A model generated the notes under the pieces. It saw only the letters and a program-made list of their open reading frames with translations. It had not been told where the DNA came from and did no database searches. DNA of 64,000 nucleotides, taken from positions 24,760,177 to 24,824,176 of the forward strand of contig NC_087062.1 of NCBI RefSeq assembly GCF_963678635.1. Reading direction: 5' to 3'. Shown here in pieces: positions 51,901 to 62,633 of the stretch (positions are counted from its first letter, which is position 1; each line of letters starts with the position of its first letter). This DNA comes from Symsagittifera roscoffensis. Its lineage: Eukaryota; Xenacoelomorpha; Acoela; Convolutidae. Position numbers and translations under genes: made by a program.

Positions 51901-52641
51901 GCCATCGCCGAGAGCAATGTTGTTATTGGGCTTGATATCTGCCTGAAACTTGCCCTTGCGAGCAGGTGGCATCAGTTCCCGGGCTCTCTGTCGGACGTCC
52001 GTAAGAGACCGGGTGTTCAAAGGTCCAAAGGTATTGTCCTGAGGCAACCCATTCAAGTCTGCGTGCCGGAGCGTAGTCGTGGAACTGAACTGCTCCTGCT
52101 CTGCTAGCAGCCAATCCACGCCCGGTATCCGATATAGTCGCGACACTGTGGGACTTTCTCCGCCAATCATTTTCATTGCGTCCTCCCGACGCGTCAAAGT
52201 ATTCATGTTCAACTTCGTTGACATGTCCGTCTTGTACTGTCCCCAATGACTAGGGTCTGATCGGTTCCAAAGCAGCACGCTGCCTGGTTCAACTACATCC
52301 ACTGGCACGGCGCTCGTAGACGGTCCGGCTGCTGAAGCTGGGTTTGCCATGGCAGGCGGATCGTTCCTCCTAGACACGGTCTGGGAGTTATTCCTGTTCT
52401 GATCAACTGATCTCCCGAGTCGGCTTTCAAGCGGTTTTGTTCTGGGAGGAGGAGCAGTCCCTAGCCTCTCTCTTACGTTTGAGCTCGGAGCGACGGGTGC
52501 AGCTGCAGCCGTCTCCATCGCCAAGGGCCCTAGGCGGTTGACGAGGGATTCGGGCACGCTTGCCCTTATTCTATCTCCTCCGGTCGAGCTGGTCCGAGCC
52601 AGAGAACTGGTCGCCCTCGACTCCTGCTCCACTTCCCTCAA
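48939..52641 (-). pseudogene. E2 ORF3/4, large unknown protein with internal deletion
   Basis: The main frame (48,939-51,917, 992 codons) covers both E1 frames 28,425-25,831 and 25,784-24,376 without a break. This shows that the ancestral protein was one chain. The N-terminal part (51,898-52,641) is in another frame. At the junction near 51,920 the residues corresponding to E1 about 170-315, including GIND and the other SGNH-like blocks before DATKEG, are missing. The C terminus has LSTLPEEEWERYQSELEGKT and a basic, possibly nuclear-targeting tail (KKLPVRRARKGLKRLKGKTG). The N-terminal frame continues directly from the SGNH frame (VFQTQLREVEQESRATSS), so in E2 the two proteins may have been fused. 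Confidence 0.68.
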
Positions 52642-54302
52642 TTGCGTCTGAAATACATCATTGACCCAGTGTCTCCCTCGTTGGGTGTTGAAATGTATTC
52701 CATCTCTGGTAACGCGATGTGATCAATCATGCGCAGCATGTTTTCGAGATCCAGAAGTCTCAGCCCGCCAGGGTTGTTTCTCGCCAGACTGCGGATCATT
52801 TTGTTCCACCGTGTCACGTTGCCATTCATGAAGTCTGTCACTGTGGTGCCCACCAGCGGGTTTTGTGGTATCGTGCACAAAACTACAAGCCTGGGCCTGT
52901 ATTTCTCCTTAAGTTCGTTTAAGAGGCATACCAATAGAGGCTCCCACTTGCTCTCCGGAGTCACTGGGGCTCTCGAGACGTCGTTGGTTCCCAGCATCAT
53001 TACCAGTGTCTCCAGGGGTGATCTTCGCTCTGGAATTCCATCATCTTGATGACCTGAGCCACTGAGGCTCCTCCAAAGGACAGAGTGGTAGTCTGACCAT
53101 AGACGAAGATCTCATTCAGATCCCTCACCAAACTGTCTCCGATGATCAAGTGGCGACTCCCTGGGGGAATTACCTGGTCGCTCGTAGCGGGGTTCCAGAT
53201 CATGTCATTCAGGCAGGCTCGAGGATGCTCCGAGGCCACTTGCGTGAACTGGTGACGTGCCATCAGATTCTTCCTAATGTCTACCACGCGGGACTTTTGA
53301 AAGGTTCCGCCATGCGCAGTCCCCGAGGACGCTACCGTGCGGGGTGCTCGCTCCGAGCTATTGGATGAATGATCACGACGTCGGGAAGGAACGATCCTAC
53401 CCAATGTCCGCCCAGTGGTTCTGTTGATCTCATCCATTGTTGCTCTGGCCACTTGGTTGAATGATTCTTGGAACTGAGGAGCGAGATAGGTGTCAGAAGG
53501 GTCTGGTATCGTGTTCCTCTGACTGGAAGCAGACTGTTGTGTCTGCTGAGGAGCCTCGGGCCCTCTCGATGCACACAGCTCCTGTACTCTTGTCTTGGGG
53601 CGTGTGTCGCTGGATCCCTCCGAGGATTTCATTGTCGCCAGAACTTCCTGTGACACTTGGCTCACCTTTGCCATATACAGCTCCTTCAGGTGCTTTATTT
53701 CATCCTCCTTGTAGGCCACCTGTAGATCTTCATATTTCTTCTTCCATTCGTCTCTTTCTCGAGCTATCGCCCTATACTCCTGGAGTTTGGCACACAGCTC
53801 GCTCTGATCTCTCTCCTTCTTCTCTAGCGTCTCAATCGTCTCCGACGTCTGGATCTCTATTTCACTCACCCTCACTCTCTTCGGAGGAGGAGCAGCTGTT
53901 GGAGAGTCGACCGAATGTGACGGGCCTGCCCGAATGCTCCGATGAGTGGCTGCGCAGGTTGGACGGGTAAGGGCATCTCACCTAGCCGGTGGTCCCTCTG
54001 TTCACCTAGTCCTGGCTCACGAGCCAGGTCGTGGCCAGACATTTCTCCACGCCGCAATCTCATCAGTCGGTTTCGACCTCTCTCGGCGGTCCCGGACTCA
54101 CCGAAGGCCAACATCAACACGACTTCTGTAGGGCGATTCCCTCGACCCTCTCGTCCTAATGCATTGAGGAGCGCGACCACAAATATCGCCAGCCCCGGGT
54201 CTTCTCGTGTAAAATCACAATCGATCAGCCGAGATAGATCTCGTCTAGAGTCGCTCCTAGACTCGCTGAGAGGAATTCCATTAGTTTGTTCGTGTCACCC
54301 AT
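52638..54302 (-). pseudogene. E2 ORF2, SGNH hydrolase, frameshifted
   Basis: It starts at ATG 54,302 (MGDTNKLMEFLSASLGATLD). Frameshifts near 54,235, 53,880, 53,005 and 52,700 break it. It keeps the N-terminal EVVLMLAFGESG, a coiled coil (53,860-53,640), and SGNH blocks LIIGDSLV, LSFGGASV, LGTNDVS and RDGIHF spread over different frames. Block spacing is the same as in the intact E1 copy, so catalytic residues were present before decay. It sits downstream of pol and upstream of ORF3/4 as in E1. Confidence 0.72.
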
Positions 54303-54759
54303 TTCTTATCGTGTTGATTCTTGCTGTCGTGTAGTTTCTTCCTGGTTCGTTCGATTCAATTAATTCAATAAACAATTTCCGATCAATCAAGATCTAAAAA
54401 ACAAGTCGCGACTTAAAACCATCATTTTTGGATTAAACATCATTCAACTCTTTAAAACTCTTCATTGAAATTCTCTTCTCAATTCTGATTTAAAAATTTC
54501 GCACAAAGGTAGCACAAATGAGCGCTGTCACCTTGATGACCTGGAGTACTCTAGGTCTTTTGTGACACAAAACATAAAACATATCATAACAATAACATAA
54601 CACATAAACACATAAACATCACACATCCATATTATCACATGAAAACCTAATCCCTAATATTGTACCTAAAACCTAACCTAATCTAAAACCTGACACTAAT
54701 TCTTATCCAGTAACTTAATAAAACCACTTATCGCCAAACGCAGTTCCTAGCATATGCTC
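54303..54759 (-). promoter_or_regulatory. E2 pol-ORF2 intergenic region, splice-acceptor-like site
   Basis: Sense TTGTTTTTTAG at 54,394 followed by ATCTTGATTGATC matches the E1 site. Runs of ATAACA and CATAAACA near 54,575-54,630 resemble the E1 repeat. No ORF is present. Confidence 0.48.
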
Positions 54760-55327
54760 AGATAGTATTTTTTATGTAAGTAAACCTCTATGTCAGTTTC
54801 TGAAAATATCACATGTACAAGTGCGTACAACTCTCTCGGATGTAGCTTTCCCCTATGATGTAGGATCATATACTGGTAACGAGAGAGAGGTCACTCCTCT
54901 CTCAACCAAAAAATCCCTAAGTCGAGTCAAGGCCAATACCAAGCTCTTTGGATCTACGTGTTTGCTATCAGTGGCCTTGGTAACCAGGAAACACAAATAT
55001 TTCCCTGGTATCTGTGATGCAACAGGGGGCAGCGCTATCATCCCCCCACACCAGGCCTCTGTTTCCATAAAAATTCGATGTTCTTATACTCTCTTTTGAA
55101 ATCAGCCGCTAGTGCTGTTTTGAAGCTTACGTCCGCGGTTATCGCTATAGCGCACGTGCGTTCCGTGAGTATGAAATCGCTGTCCGTTATGACGATATTG
55201 TTTGAATAATGGTTCGGTAGATCAAAATACGATTCAAAAATTCGTCCAAAAGGTGGTTTTTTAGCATTCTCGCCCTCTGTCTCTAGTTCTCTGGTTTCTC
55301 TTGCCGATTTCAATTTTTTTTATTATC
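54760..55327 (-). pseudogene. E2 macrodomain-like C terminus of pol, frameshifted
   Basis: Three minus-strand pieces cover the macrodomain: DFILTERTCAIAITADVSFK and ALAADFKREYKN (55,313 down to about 55,045), KYLCFLVTKATDSKHVDPKS and LSLPVYDP (55,068-54,853), and the last strand and helix (about 54,856-54,760) in a third frame. Close similarity to E1 here shows the domain was under selection in both lineages before loss. Confidence 0.65.
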
Positions 55328-56299
55328 AGTCCTACCCCCACTCCCCGGACAAAAATATCCATCGACGTCCCCGTCGATCGCGCAAAGTCTAGGAGATCGA
55401 GGTTGGATTGTGGAACACGTAGAGGACCATCTGGGGCGACCCAGTTGGACTCTGATGTATTTGATGCCGTCTTTATCGACGTCCTGAATCGTCAGGATCG
55501 TTTCCTTTGGATCTGTCGGCAGATCATGGAGCCATTCGAGCACGCGCAAGTGCGTTAGTTCTTGCTCATGAGTCTGTTCCGCTTCTGGTTCGAACTCCAC
55601 TTCCGGTTCTGATCGATTGTCGGTCTGGTACAACTTTGGTAACACTATTGAATTGTATTTATAAAGGACCTTGTCCTCCTCTTTACGTTTACAGGCTACG
55701 ATTCCGTCCTTGTTCAGGTACAATAAGTCGTTTCTCTTCAGGTAGAATTGCTTCAAGATCTTGTAGCTGTCTTCTTCCAAGTCTCCCTTGTCATTTCAAT
55801 TTTTTTATTATCAGGTTTTCGGTGTGGGTGAGTCCTACCCCCACTCCCCGGACAAAAATATCCATCGACGTCCCCGTCGATCGCTTAAAGTCTAGGAGAT
55901 CGAGGTTGGATTGTGGAACACGTAGAGGACCATCTGGGGCGACCCAGTTGGACTCTGATGTATTTGATGCCGTCTTTATCGACGTCCTGAATCGTCAGGA
56001 TCATTTCCTTTGGATCTGTCGGCAGATCATGGAGCCATTCGAGCACGCGCAAGTGCGTTAGTTCTTGCTCATGAGTCTGTTCCGCTTCTGGTTCGAACTC
56101 CACTTCCGGTTCTGATCGATTGTCGGTCTGGTACAACTGTGGTAACACTATTGAATTGTATTTATAAAGGACCTTGTCCTCCTCTTTACGTTTACAGGCT
56201 ACGATTCCGTCCTTGTTCAGGTACAACAAGTCGTTTCTCTTCAGGTAGAATTGCTTCAAGATCTTGTAGCTGTCTTCTTCCAAGTCTCCCTTGTCATTT
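55312..56299 (-). repeat. two tandem ~500-bp deletion-derivative pol units
   Basis: Units of 503 bases (TCATTT landmarks at 55,791 and 56,294) each join the segment just upstream of integrase (EEDSYKILKQFYLKRNDLLY to LPQLYQT) directly to the post-integrase linker (DNRSEPEVEF onward). About 1.46 kb containing integrase is skipped. The join uses the shared bases CGA. Each unit ends about 50 bases past the internal polypurine-like module. The frameshift in the linker is present in all units, so amplification came after that lesion. Confidence 0.88.
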
Positions 56300-58265
56300 C
56301 AATTTTTTTATTATCAGGTTTTTGGTGTGGGTGAGTCCTACCCCCACTCCGCGGACAAAAATATCCATCGACGTCCCCGTCGATCGCTTAAAGTCTAGGA
56401 GATCGAGGTTGGATTGTGGAACACGTAGAGGACCATCTGGGGCGACCCAGTTGGACTCTGATGTATTTGATGCCGTCTTTATCGACGTCCTGAATCGTCA
56501 GGATCGTTTCCTTTGGATCTGTCGGCAGATCATGGAGCCATTCGAGCACGCGCAAGTGCGTTAGTTCTTGCTCATGAGTCTGTTCCGCTTCTGGTTTGAA
56601 CTCCACTTCCGGTTCTGATCGATTGTCGATCCAATCCTGATCCATATCATTCACCAAGTCGATTTCTTCTAGCACCGCCACTTCGTCCAGTCCCACTAGC
56701 GAGTCCATGACATCACTTACAACTATCCTGTCTACAAGGAAATCCTCGCCGTACGGATTGTATTTCTTCTTGTTTTTTCCTCTCTTGCTCTGGCGTGTTT
56801 CCATGGTGAGAGGAAAGTCAGGCTGTATTCCTTTGTCAATTTCGATTTGTTCCGGGCAGTCCCAGTCTTCCTCGGCATAAGGTAGAGTTTCATCGTCCAC
56901 CTCTACTCGCTCGGTCAACTCCAGATCCAGTGGTAGGTCGCAATCGTCCACCACCTCATTCCCGTCATTTTTGTCGCGAGTACCACGTTCATTCACTTCA
57001 CAAGCAGGATCCACTACCAAATAGTCTCCCTCTTGCATGTCCGCTGGGATGCACCAGTCCTCTGACGAGGCATTGTGTGGTTTGATATTTTCGTAATGAG
57101 CTGCTCTTCCAGTGCTCAGTCGATAAAAGCGACCTCCTTGGTGCACCTCTGTTATCTGAAATGGACCACGCCATTTCTTTAATAAGTTTTTGGTTCCTTT
57201 TGGTGGAACCACTTCCTGGAACACCCAGACGTAGTCGCCAACTGAGTAGGCTTTTGCATCGACTGTTCTTCTATCAAACCTCCTTTTTTGTCTAATTTGC
57301 GCCTGCTGCGTGTTCCTCCTGCATAAGTCATTGAGGTCCTGCTGTCTTCTAATAACATCCCGCACGTATGTTTGCGGTGCTGTCCTCTTCCCCTCATATT
57401 CAGGGTAGAAAAACGTCAACGGGAGCGCTTTTTCGTAACCCGTTAGCATCATGTGCGGACTTATTCCCGTGGTGGAATGCTCCGTGCTGTTGTAAGCACC
57501 CATCACTTGCGGCAAGTGCTTGTCCCAGTCATCCATGTAACGCGAGCAATAGACTCTCAGCATGGATACCAGTGTGCGATTTTGCCTCTCGACTAGGCCA
57601 TTCGTTTGCGGATGATAAGTGGTCGAGTGGGCCTGCGCTACCTGCGACCTTTTCATTAACTCCTTCGTGAGATCACCCACGAATGCTTTGCCATTGTCCG
57701 ATTGGAACGTGATGGGGCAGCCATGCCTCGCTATCCACACATTTATCAAATGATCGCATGTTTCTTCCGCCGATGCTGTCATGCAGGGTGCTGCCTCCGC
57801 ATACTTCGTAAAATGGTCGATCATTAACAGCACCTGATTATAGCACGTTGCTGTCATGAAGATTTTCTGATGATCAATGTGCACCACTTCGTTGAAACCC
57901 GACGACTCTATTGACTGTAGGGGGAACCTTAGTTTCATGGGATCCTTCGCCTGCTGACATGACAGGCATGCGGCAATCCACTTCTCACAAGCTTTCTTCA
58001 ATCTCGGCCATTCGAATCGTTTCTGTATCCTGTTGTACACTTTGTCCACGCCTTGATGGCCCATCTGATCATGTGAGCGAAAGAGCAATTCGGTCTGGTA
58101 CAACTGTGGTAACACTATTGAATTGTATTTATAAAGGACCTTGTCCTCCTCTTTACGTTTACAGGCTACGATTCCGTCCTTGTTCAGGTACAACAAGTCG
58201 TTTCTCTTCAGGTAGAATTGCTTCAAGATCTTGTAGCTGTCTTCTTCCAAGTCTCCCTTGTCAGG
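56300..58265 (-). pseudogene. pol: E2 pol, integrase part
   Basis: An open frame of 620 codons (58,250-56,388) encodes a full integrase: HDQMGH and CLSC (zinc-binding HHCC), HIDHQ, SDNG and VERQNR (D-D-E triad), and KWRGPFQITEVHQGGRFYRL. It is cut off from the upstream spacer by an in-frame TGA at 58,266. It loses frame in the linker near 56,445, so the macrodomain is not in the same reading. The catalytic residues themselves are intact. Confidence 0.82.
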
Positions 58266-59655
58266 TGCTCAATTCTCGATCCATCTCTTCAGACTGCTCG
58301 TCATTCTATCATTTCGTTGAGCCCTTAGGAGATCCGACAGCCTGTACCTGGCTTTCAAAAACATCTTTACCACGTTCATTTGCCCACTCATTATCTCCAG
58401 AACATGAGCATCGTCCATCAACTTGACACACCATATCTTTTTCAAAGGCGTCGCTTCCTGCACAGATGGTTCCAGATTGGTACGGACGACCGTACCATGT
58501 GGCAGCAATCTGGTTGGGCGTTTCGAAACTGCTATCAGCTCGAGCTCGTCTGCGGCATTATCTACCACAGTGCCCTCTTCATCTGAGGTGTATCTGTCCC
58601 TGTCTGGATCCTGATGTGTTTCTCGGTCCAGCCCGCGCTGCTTCCAGTCTACCAATAAAGAGTGGATTGCGATCTCTGACATATCGGAATTGGAAGTTGT
58701 TTCAAATGTGTTGTCCCAGGACTGGGGCCTCGAGTCAACACTTGAGTTGACTGATTCCCCAACATCATATTCCAAGTTGTCTGAGATGTATCTCGACTCC
58801 CCGGACAACAAAACTCTGTCCATTGGTCGCTTTGAACCCGACTCCCCGGACAAAATTTTGCCCCTAGGTGGTCTCGTCAACCTCTCCCCGGACAAGTCGT
58901 CCTGCACGGGCTCAAAGGTGTCTGACTCCTCAGACAAGTCGTCCTTGACTGGCTCGAAAGTATCAGACTCCCCGGACATTGTCTCGTCCCCGGACAAACA
59001 ATCTGGGCTCGGCTCGTATTCTTCTTTTTCATCCGTGAAATGCACTCTCCTCGCGAAGCTAGATTTCGACTTGATTCTGACTTCCTCAGTGGCTTGGGTC
59101 TGATTCAGTGTCCCATATTCAGTGAACGAAGTTCTCAACAAGACCTCCTTCGGCATCGAGCTCACCAGCTGGTTGACTATCGACCTGCAATCCCGTTCAA
59201 AACTTCGGCTGCGAGTGTACACTGGCCTCTTCTCTGTTCTCTCGGTGACAGTCAACCGCTGCATGGTCTCCATCCACTCACGATCATGCCTATCCACTTC
59301 CCTGTCCAACAAGTTACGGAGCTTTCCCATCACGTCCGGCGCTACGTTCACCGTCCTGTGCAATAGAGCCATGCTGCTTATACCCAGCCTGGTAAGTTCT
59401 TGCTGTACCAAATTGGATCGGACTAGCAGATCCAACGGAACGGGCTCGCCTCTGGCTAAAAGCTTTATCTCCGCGGCCGTTTCCACTGGAGGGGCAGGGT
59501 GTCCGGGTATAGGATGCGCTGACTTGTCTAACCACCTAGTAAGTGGTAGTTTGTCGTAGGTTTCCTTGTCCAGAAATGAAAACCCGTCTTTGATTTCTGA
59601 TTGGTTAGCCTGCTTTTCCTCGAGGCGCTCATAAAATTCTGTCTTTTTACTGAGG
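58266..59655 (-). pseudogene. E2 pol, spacer between RNase H and integrase
   Basis: The frame is open from about 59,655 to the TGA at 58,266 and corresponds to E1 residues about 460-930. It is rich in Ser/Asp/Glu, with repeated SDTFEPV and LSGE-type motifs. No known domain was found. Such spacers vary freely in Ty3/Gypsy elements, but the length (about 460 residues) is unusual. Confidence 0.65.
58797..58996 (-). repeat. cluster of six TGTCCGGGGAG-type motifs (E2 spacer)
   Basis: Exact copies are at 58,797-58,807, 58,842-58,852, 58,884-58,894 and 58,968-58,978. Variants are at 58,925-58,935 and 58,986-58,996. Exact copies encode S-G-E. The E1 spacer has three, so the number changes between elements. 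Confidence 0.8.
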
Positions 59656-62629
59656 CCAGTTCTCTGCGTTCTGGTGCTTGTCTTGGGTACGGTGCTCTAT
59701 GATCATGTGGTATCCATCCAGGCGCACGATCCAACGACCAATATAACTTTGGTCCATCGAATAGGTTTTCAGCCAGGCAAGGGCACGATTATCCACACGT
59801 AACTTGAAGGGAGCACTCCCCAAGTAGGCCCTGTATTTTTCCACGAAAGTGATCACCGCAAACATCTCCGCTTTTGGTGCGCCGTACTTCATCTCAGTAT
59901 CACTCAGGATTTTACTCCCGTAAGCTATCGGACGAAGAACCGTTCTCCCGTTCCACTCCTGCTCCTGGTAAAGTATGCCCGATATCGCAACCACTGATGC
60001 ATCCGTGTCCAGCACGAACATCCCCTTCTCTGTTGGCATGCCGAGGACCGGTGCCTCGCAAAGTTCACGTTTGATGTTCTCAAATGAAACTTGTGCCTCA
60101 TCAGTCCAAGTGAACTTTTTGCCCTTGTTTCTCATCAACCGCTGCATTGGGTTATTTTTTGTCAGCATCCCCCTTGATGAACTCTCGATAATAATTAGCG
60201 AATCCCAAAAAACTCATCAGCTGTGTATCTGTTTTAGGTGCCTTCCAGGTCAGCACCGCTTCAACCGCTTCAGGATCTGGTCTCACTCCATGTTTGTCCA
60301 CCAGGCGACCCAGATACTTTATGGAACCCCTGAGGATTTCACACTTAGAGGGTTTACATTTCAGACCCGCCTGCTTCATGCAAGAAAACACCCCCTCCAA
60401 CCTCTCTATGTGGTCTTCTAAGGTTGGTGTTGCAATCACGACATCATCGACATAACACATGATGAGATTCCTGTATTTCTTAGTGACGCTCGTGAGTGCC
60501 CGGGCCATCAGTCGCTGGAATGTGGCCGTCGCGTTGCACTATCCGAATGGCATCCTATTCCACTGGAACAATTCCAGCTCGCACGCGAAGCCTGTTTTCT
60601 CTCGATCTTGCTTTCTGAGTGTCACTTGCCAGAACGCAGAGCCCAAATCCAACGTCGTGAAGAACTTCGCGTCTCCCAGCTTGGATAGGCTCTCATCGAT
60701 GCGGGGAATCGGGTATGTGTCCTTTATAGTCACTGCGTTCAAGTAACGGAAATCACAATAAAATCTGAGTTGTCCCCCTTTCTTTTTCGCCATGACCACG
60801 CCACAAGCCCACGGGGACTTCGACGGCTCGATCATGTCGTACTCCATTAACATCTCGATTTTCTTAATATACGCTTCTGACTTGTGAGGGTTCATTCTTC
60901 TCGCCCCTTCCCTATGAGGTACCGAGCCCTCTTCTATCTCAATCTCGTGTTCTACAAAATTACAGCAACCTATGTCGGCCTTATGTTTCAAAAAAACGTC
61001 TGCGTTCCGACTTAGCACCGCTCTGAGCGAATCTAGTTCCTTGTCTGATATTTTACCCTTCAAATGTTCTATCTCAGGTAGGACTGGTTTATTCGCTGCT
61101 AACTCTGTTTCAGTCGGCCTCTCAGGAAAGTTGGAACAACTAGACAGCCCATCATCTGTTTCCGACTTCATTGAAAACAATTTCCTAGAAGATTTCAATT
61201 CATTCACTCTCCTCATTATACATTCTTGGTTCGCATGCAATGGACATTTAGTTACATCAAACTTTTTCAAGTTCTCCACACTCTGAAAGTCTGTGTTCAG
61301 AGGCAAAGCATAGCCAAGTTTCTTTCCCCTCTGTATTGTCACTGTTGTTGCTTCTGTGTTCAATAACACACTCACACACAGTCCGCTCTGAGTGAGTGAG
61401 AAGCTTCTTCCTAAAATAGCCGAGCTTTTACTGTTTGGGTTTGGTACCAGACACACCTGTCTGTCATTGCTGAGTTCATTCAAGTTCCTCATCCTAAACT
61501 TCGCTACTACGGCTTGGTTTGGTTTTAATCTAACTTTTCGATCCAGAAAAATCGGCACCTTGGCCTGGTTAATTAAGATCTTATTAAGGGGTCTCTTTTC
61601 ATACTTTCTCTCAGGATCCTTGATCCTAATCAACCCGTCATTGAGATCGATCGTGATATCAAAGTTGCGCACGAAATCCCTTCCTAAGATGAACTGATCG
61701 GATTCGTCCAAATTATCCACTACTAGGAAGCTCATACAAAGATGTCTTCCTCCGAGCTGCAGTGAAATGATCGGGGTTCGTCCAGTCACATAGATCGCTC
61801 CCTGATTGGCAGCTGCCAACCTGATGTTTGTCGGTATGAGATCCGACCTTTCGAAACCCATGTCGGTCCAAGTTTTGACTGGCATGACACTAACCACTGC
61901 TCCCGTGTCTAGCAGTCCCTTTACTGAAAGTTGTCTGCCTTGCACGTCCAGCACGTGTGCGGCCAGATCGGCCTCGCAACCTATGTGCACCGCATCTGGT
62001 TCGAGCATCGCGTTGTGTCCGATTCGTCTAACCTTCAGCTCCTCTTGACCAATGTATATCCGGCCAATCTGATCGTTCGCATCAGTTATGTGAGCTTTTG
62101 TGTAGATATTGATGCCATCCACATTCATTAGAATCGGGTAAGGGCCATGGACATCGATATAATGTCCATCCACTTTCATCAGCCTCGGACCTCCTGTTGT
62201 GAGCAGCGCTCGCACTGCCCTGGAGTCCAGTTTGGGATCTTTCTCCTTCAGGTAGTCGGCATAGATGTACAGGTGGACTAGTGTAATCTCGGATGGTTCA
62301 CTCAAGTTCTTGAACACCTGGTGCCCTGCGACTGAGATAATGGACATTATTTTCGTCCCCTCCTTCGTCATGCCGAAAGTTCTCCCAGATATAACTTTCA
62401 GTTTTAGTCCCTGTTTCCTGGGTTCCTCTTTGTCTTCTACCTTCGTCGTTTTACCCAGAATATTAAAACTTTCCCGAAGATCTGTGCTCTCCAGCTCCGA
62501 CCTTACCCATTGCTCCACTTCTTTCGTGGATAGGTCCTGTTTGACATTCTTTAGCGCTGTCCTTGCCGCCAGACCGTAATCCACCTTGAGTGGGCTAGAC
62601 GACTCTGCCTCCAGGTTCGAGGCTACCAC
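59647..62629 (-). pseudogene. pol: E2 protease, RT and RNase H
   Basis: The frame 62,629-60,539 contains the linker, a protease with GLLDTGAVVSVMP (catalytic Asp present, about 61,885-61,920), and the RT N terminus through FTTLDLGSAF and RMPFG. An in-frame TAG at 60,539 replaces the Leu codon found in E1. The same frame continues with CYVDDVVIAT (about 60,440). A frameshift in a T-run near 60,160 leads to RNase H (LDTDASVV, KAEMFAV, VDNRAL). Another frameshift near 59,655 leads to the spacer. Order and residues match E1. Confidence 0.82.
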
Positions 62630-62633
62630 CTCG

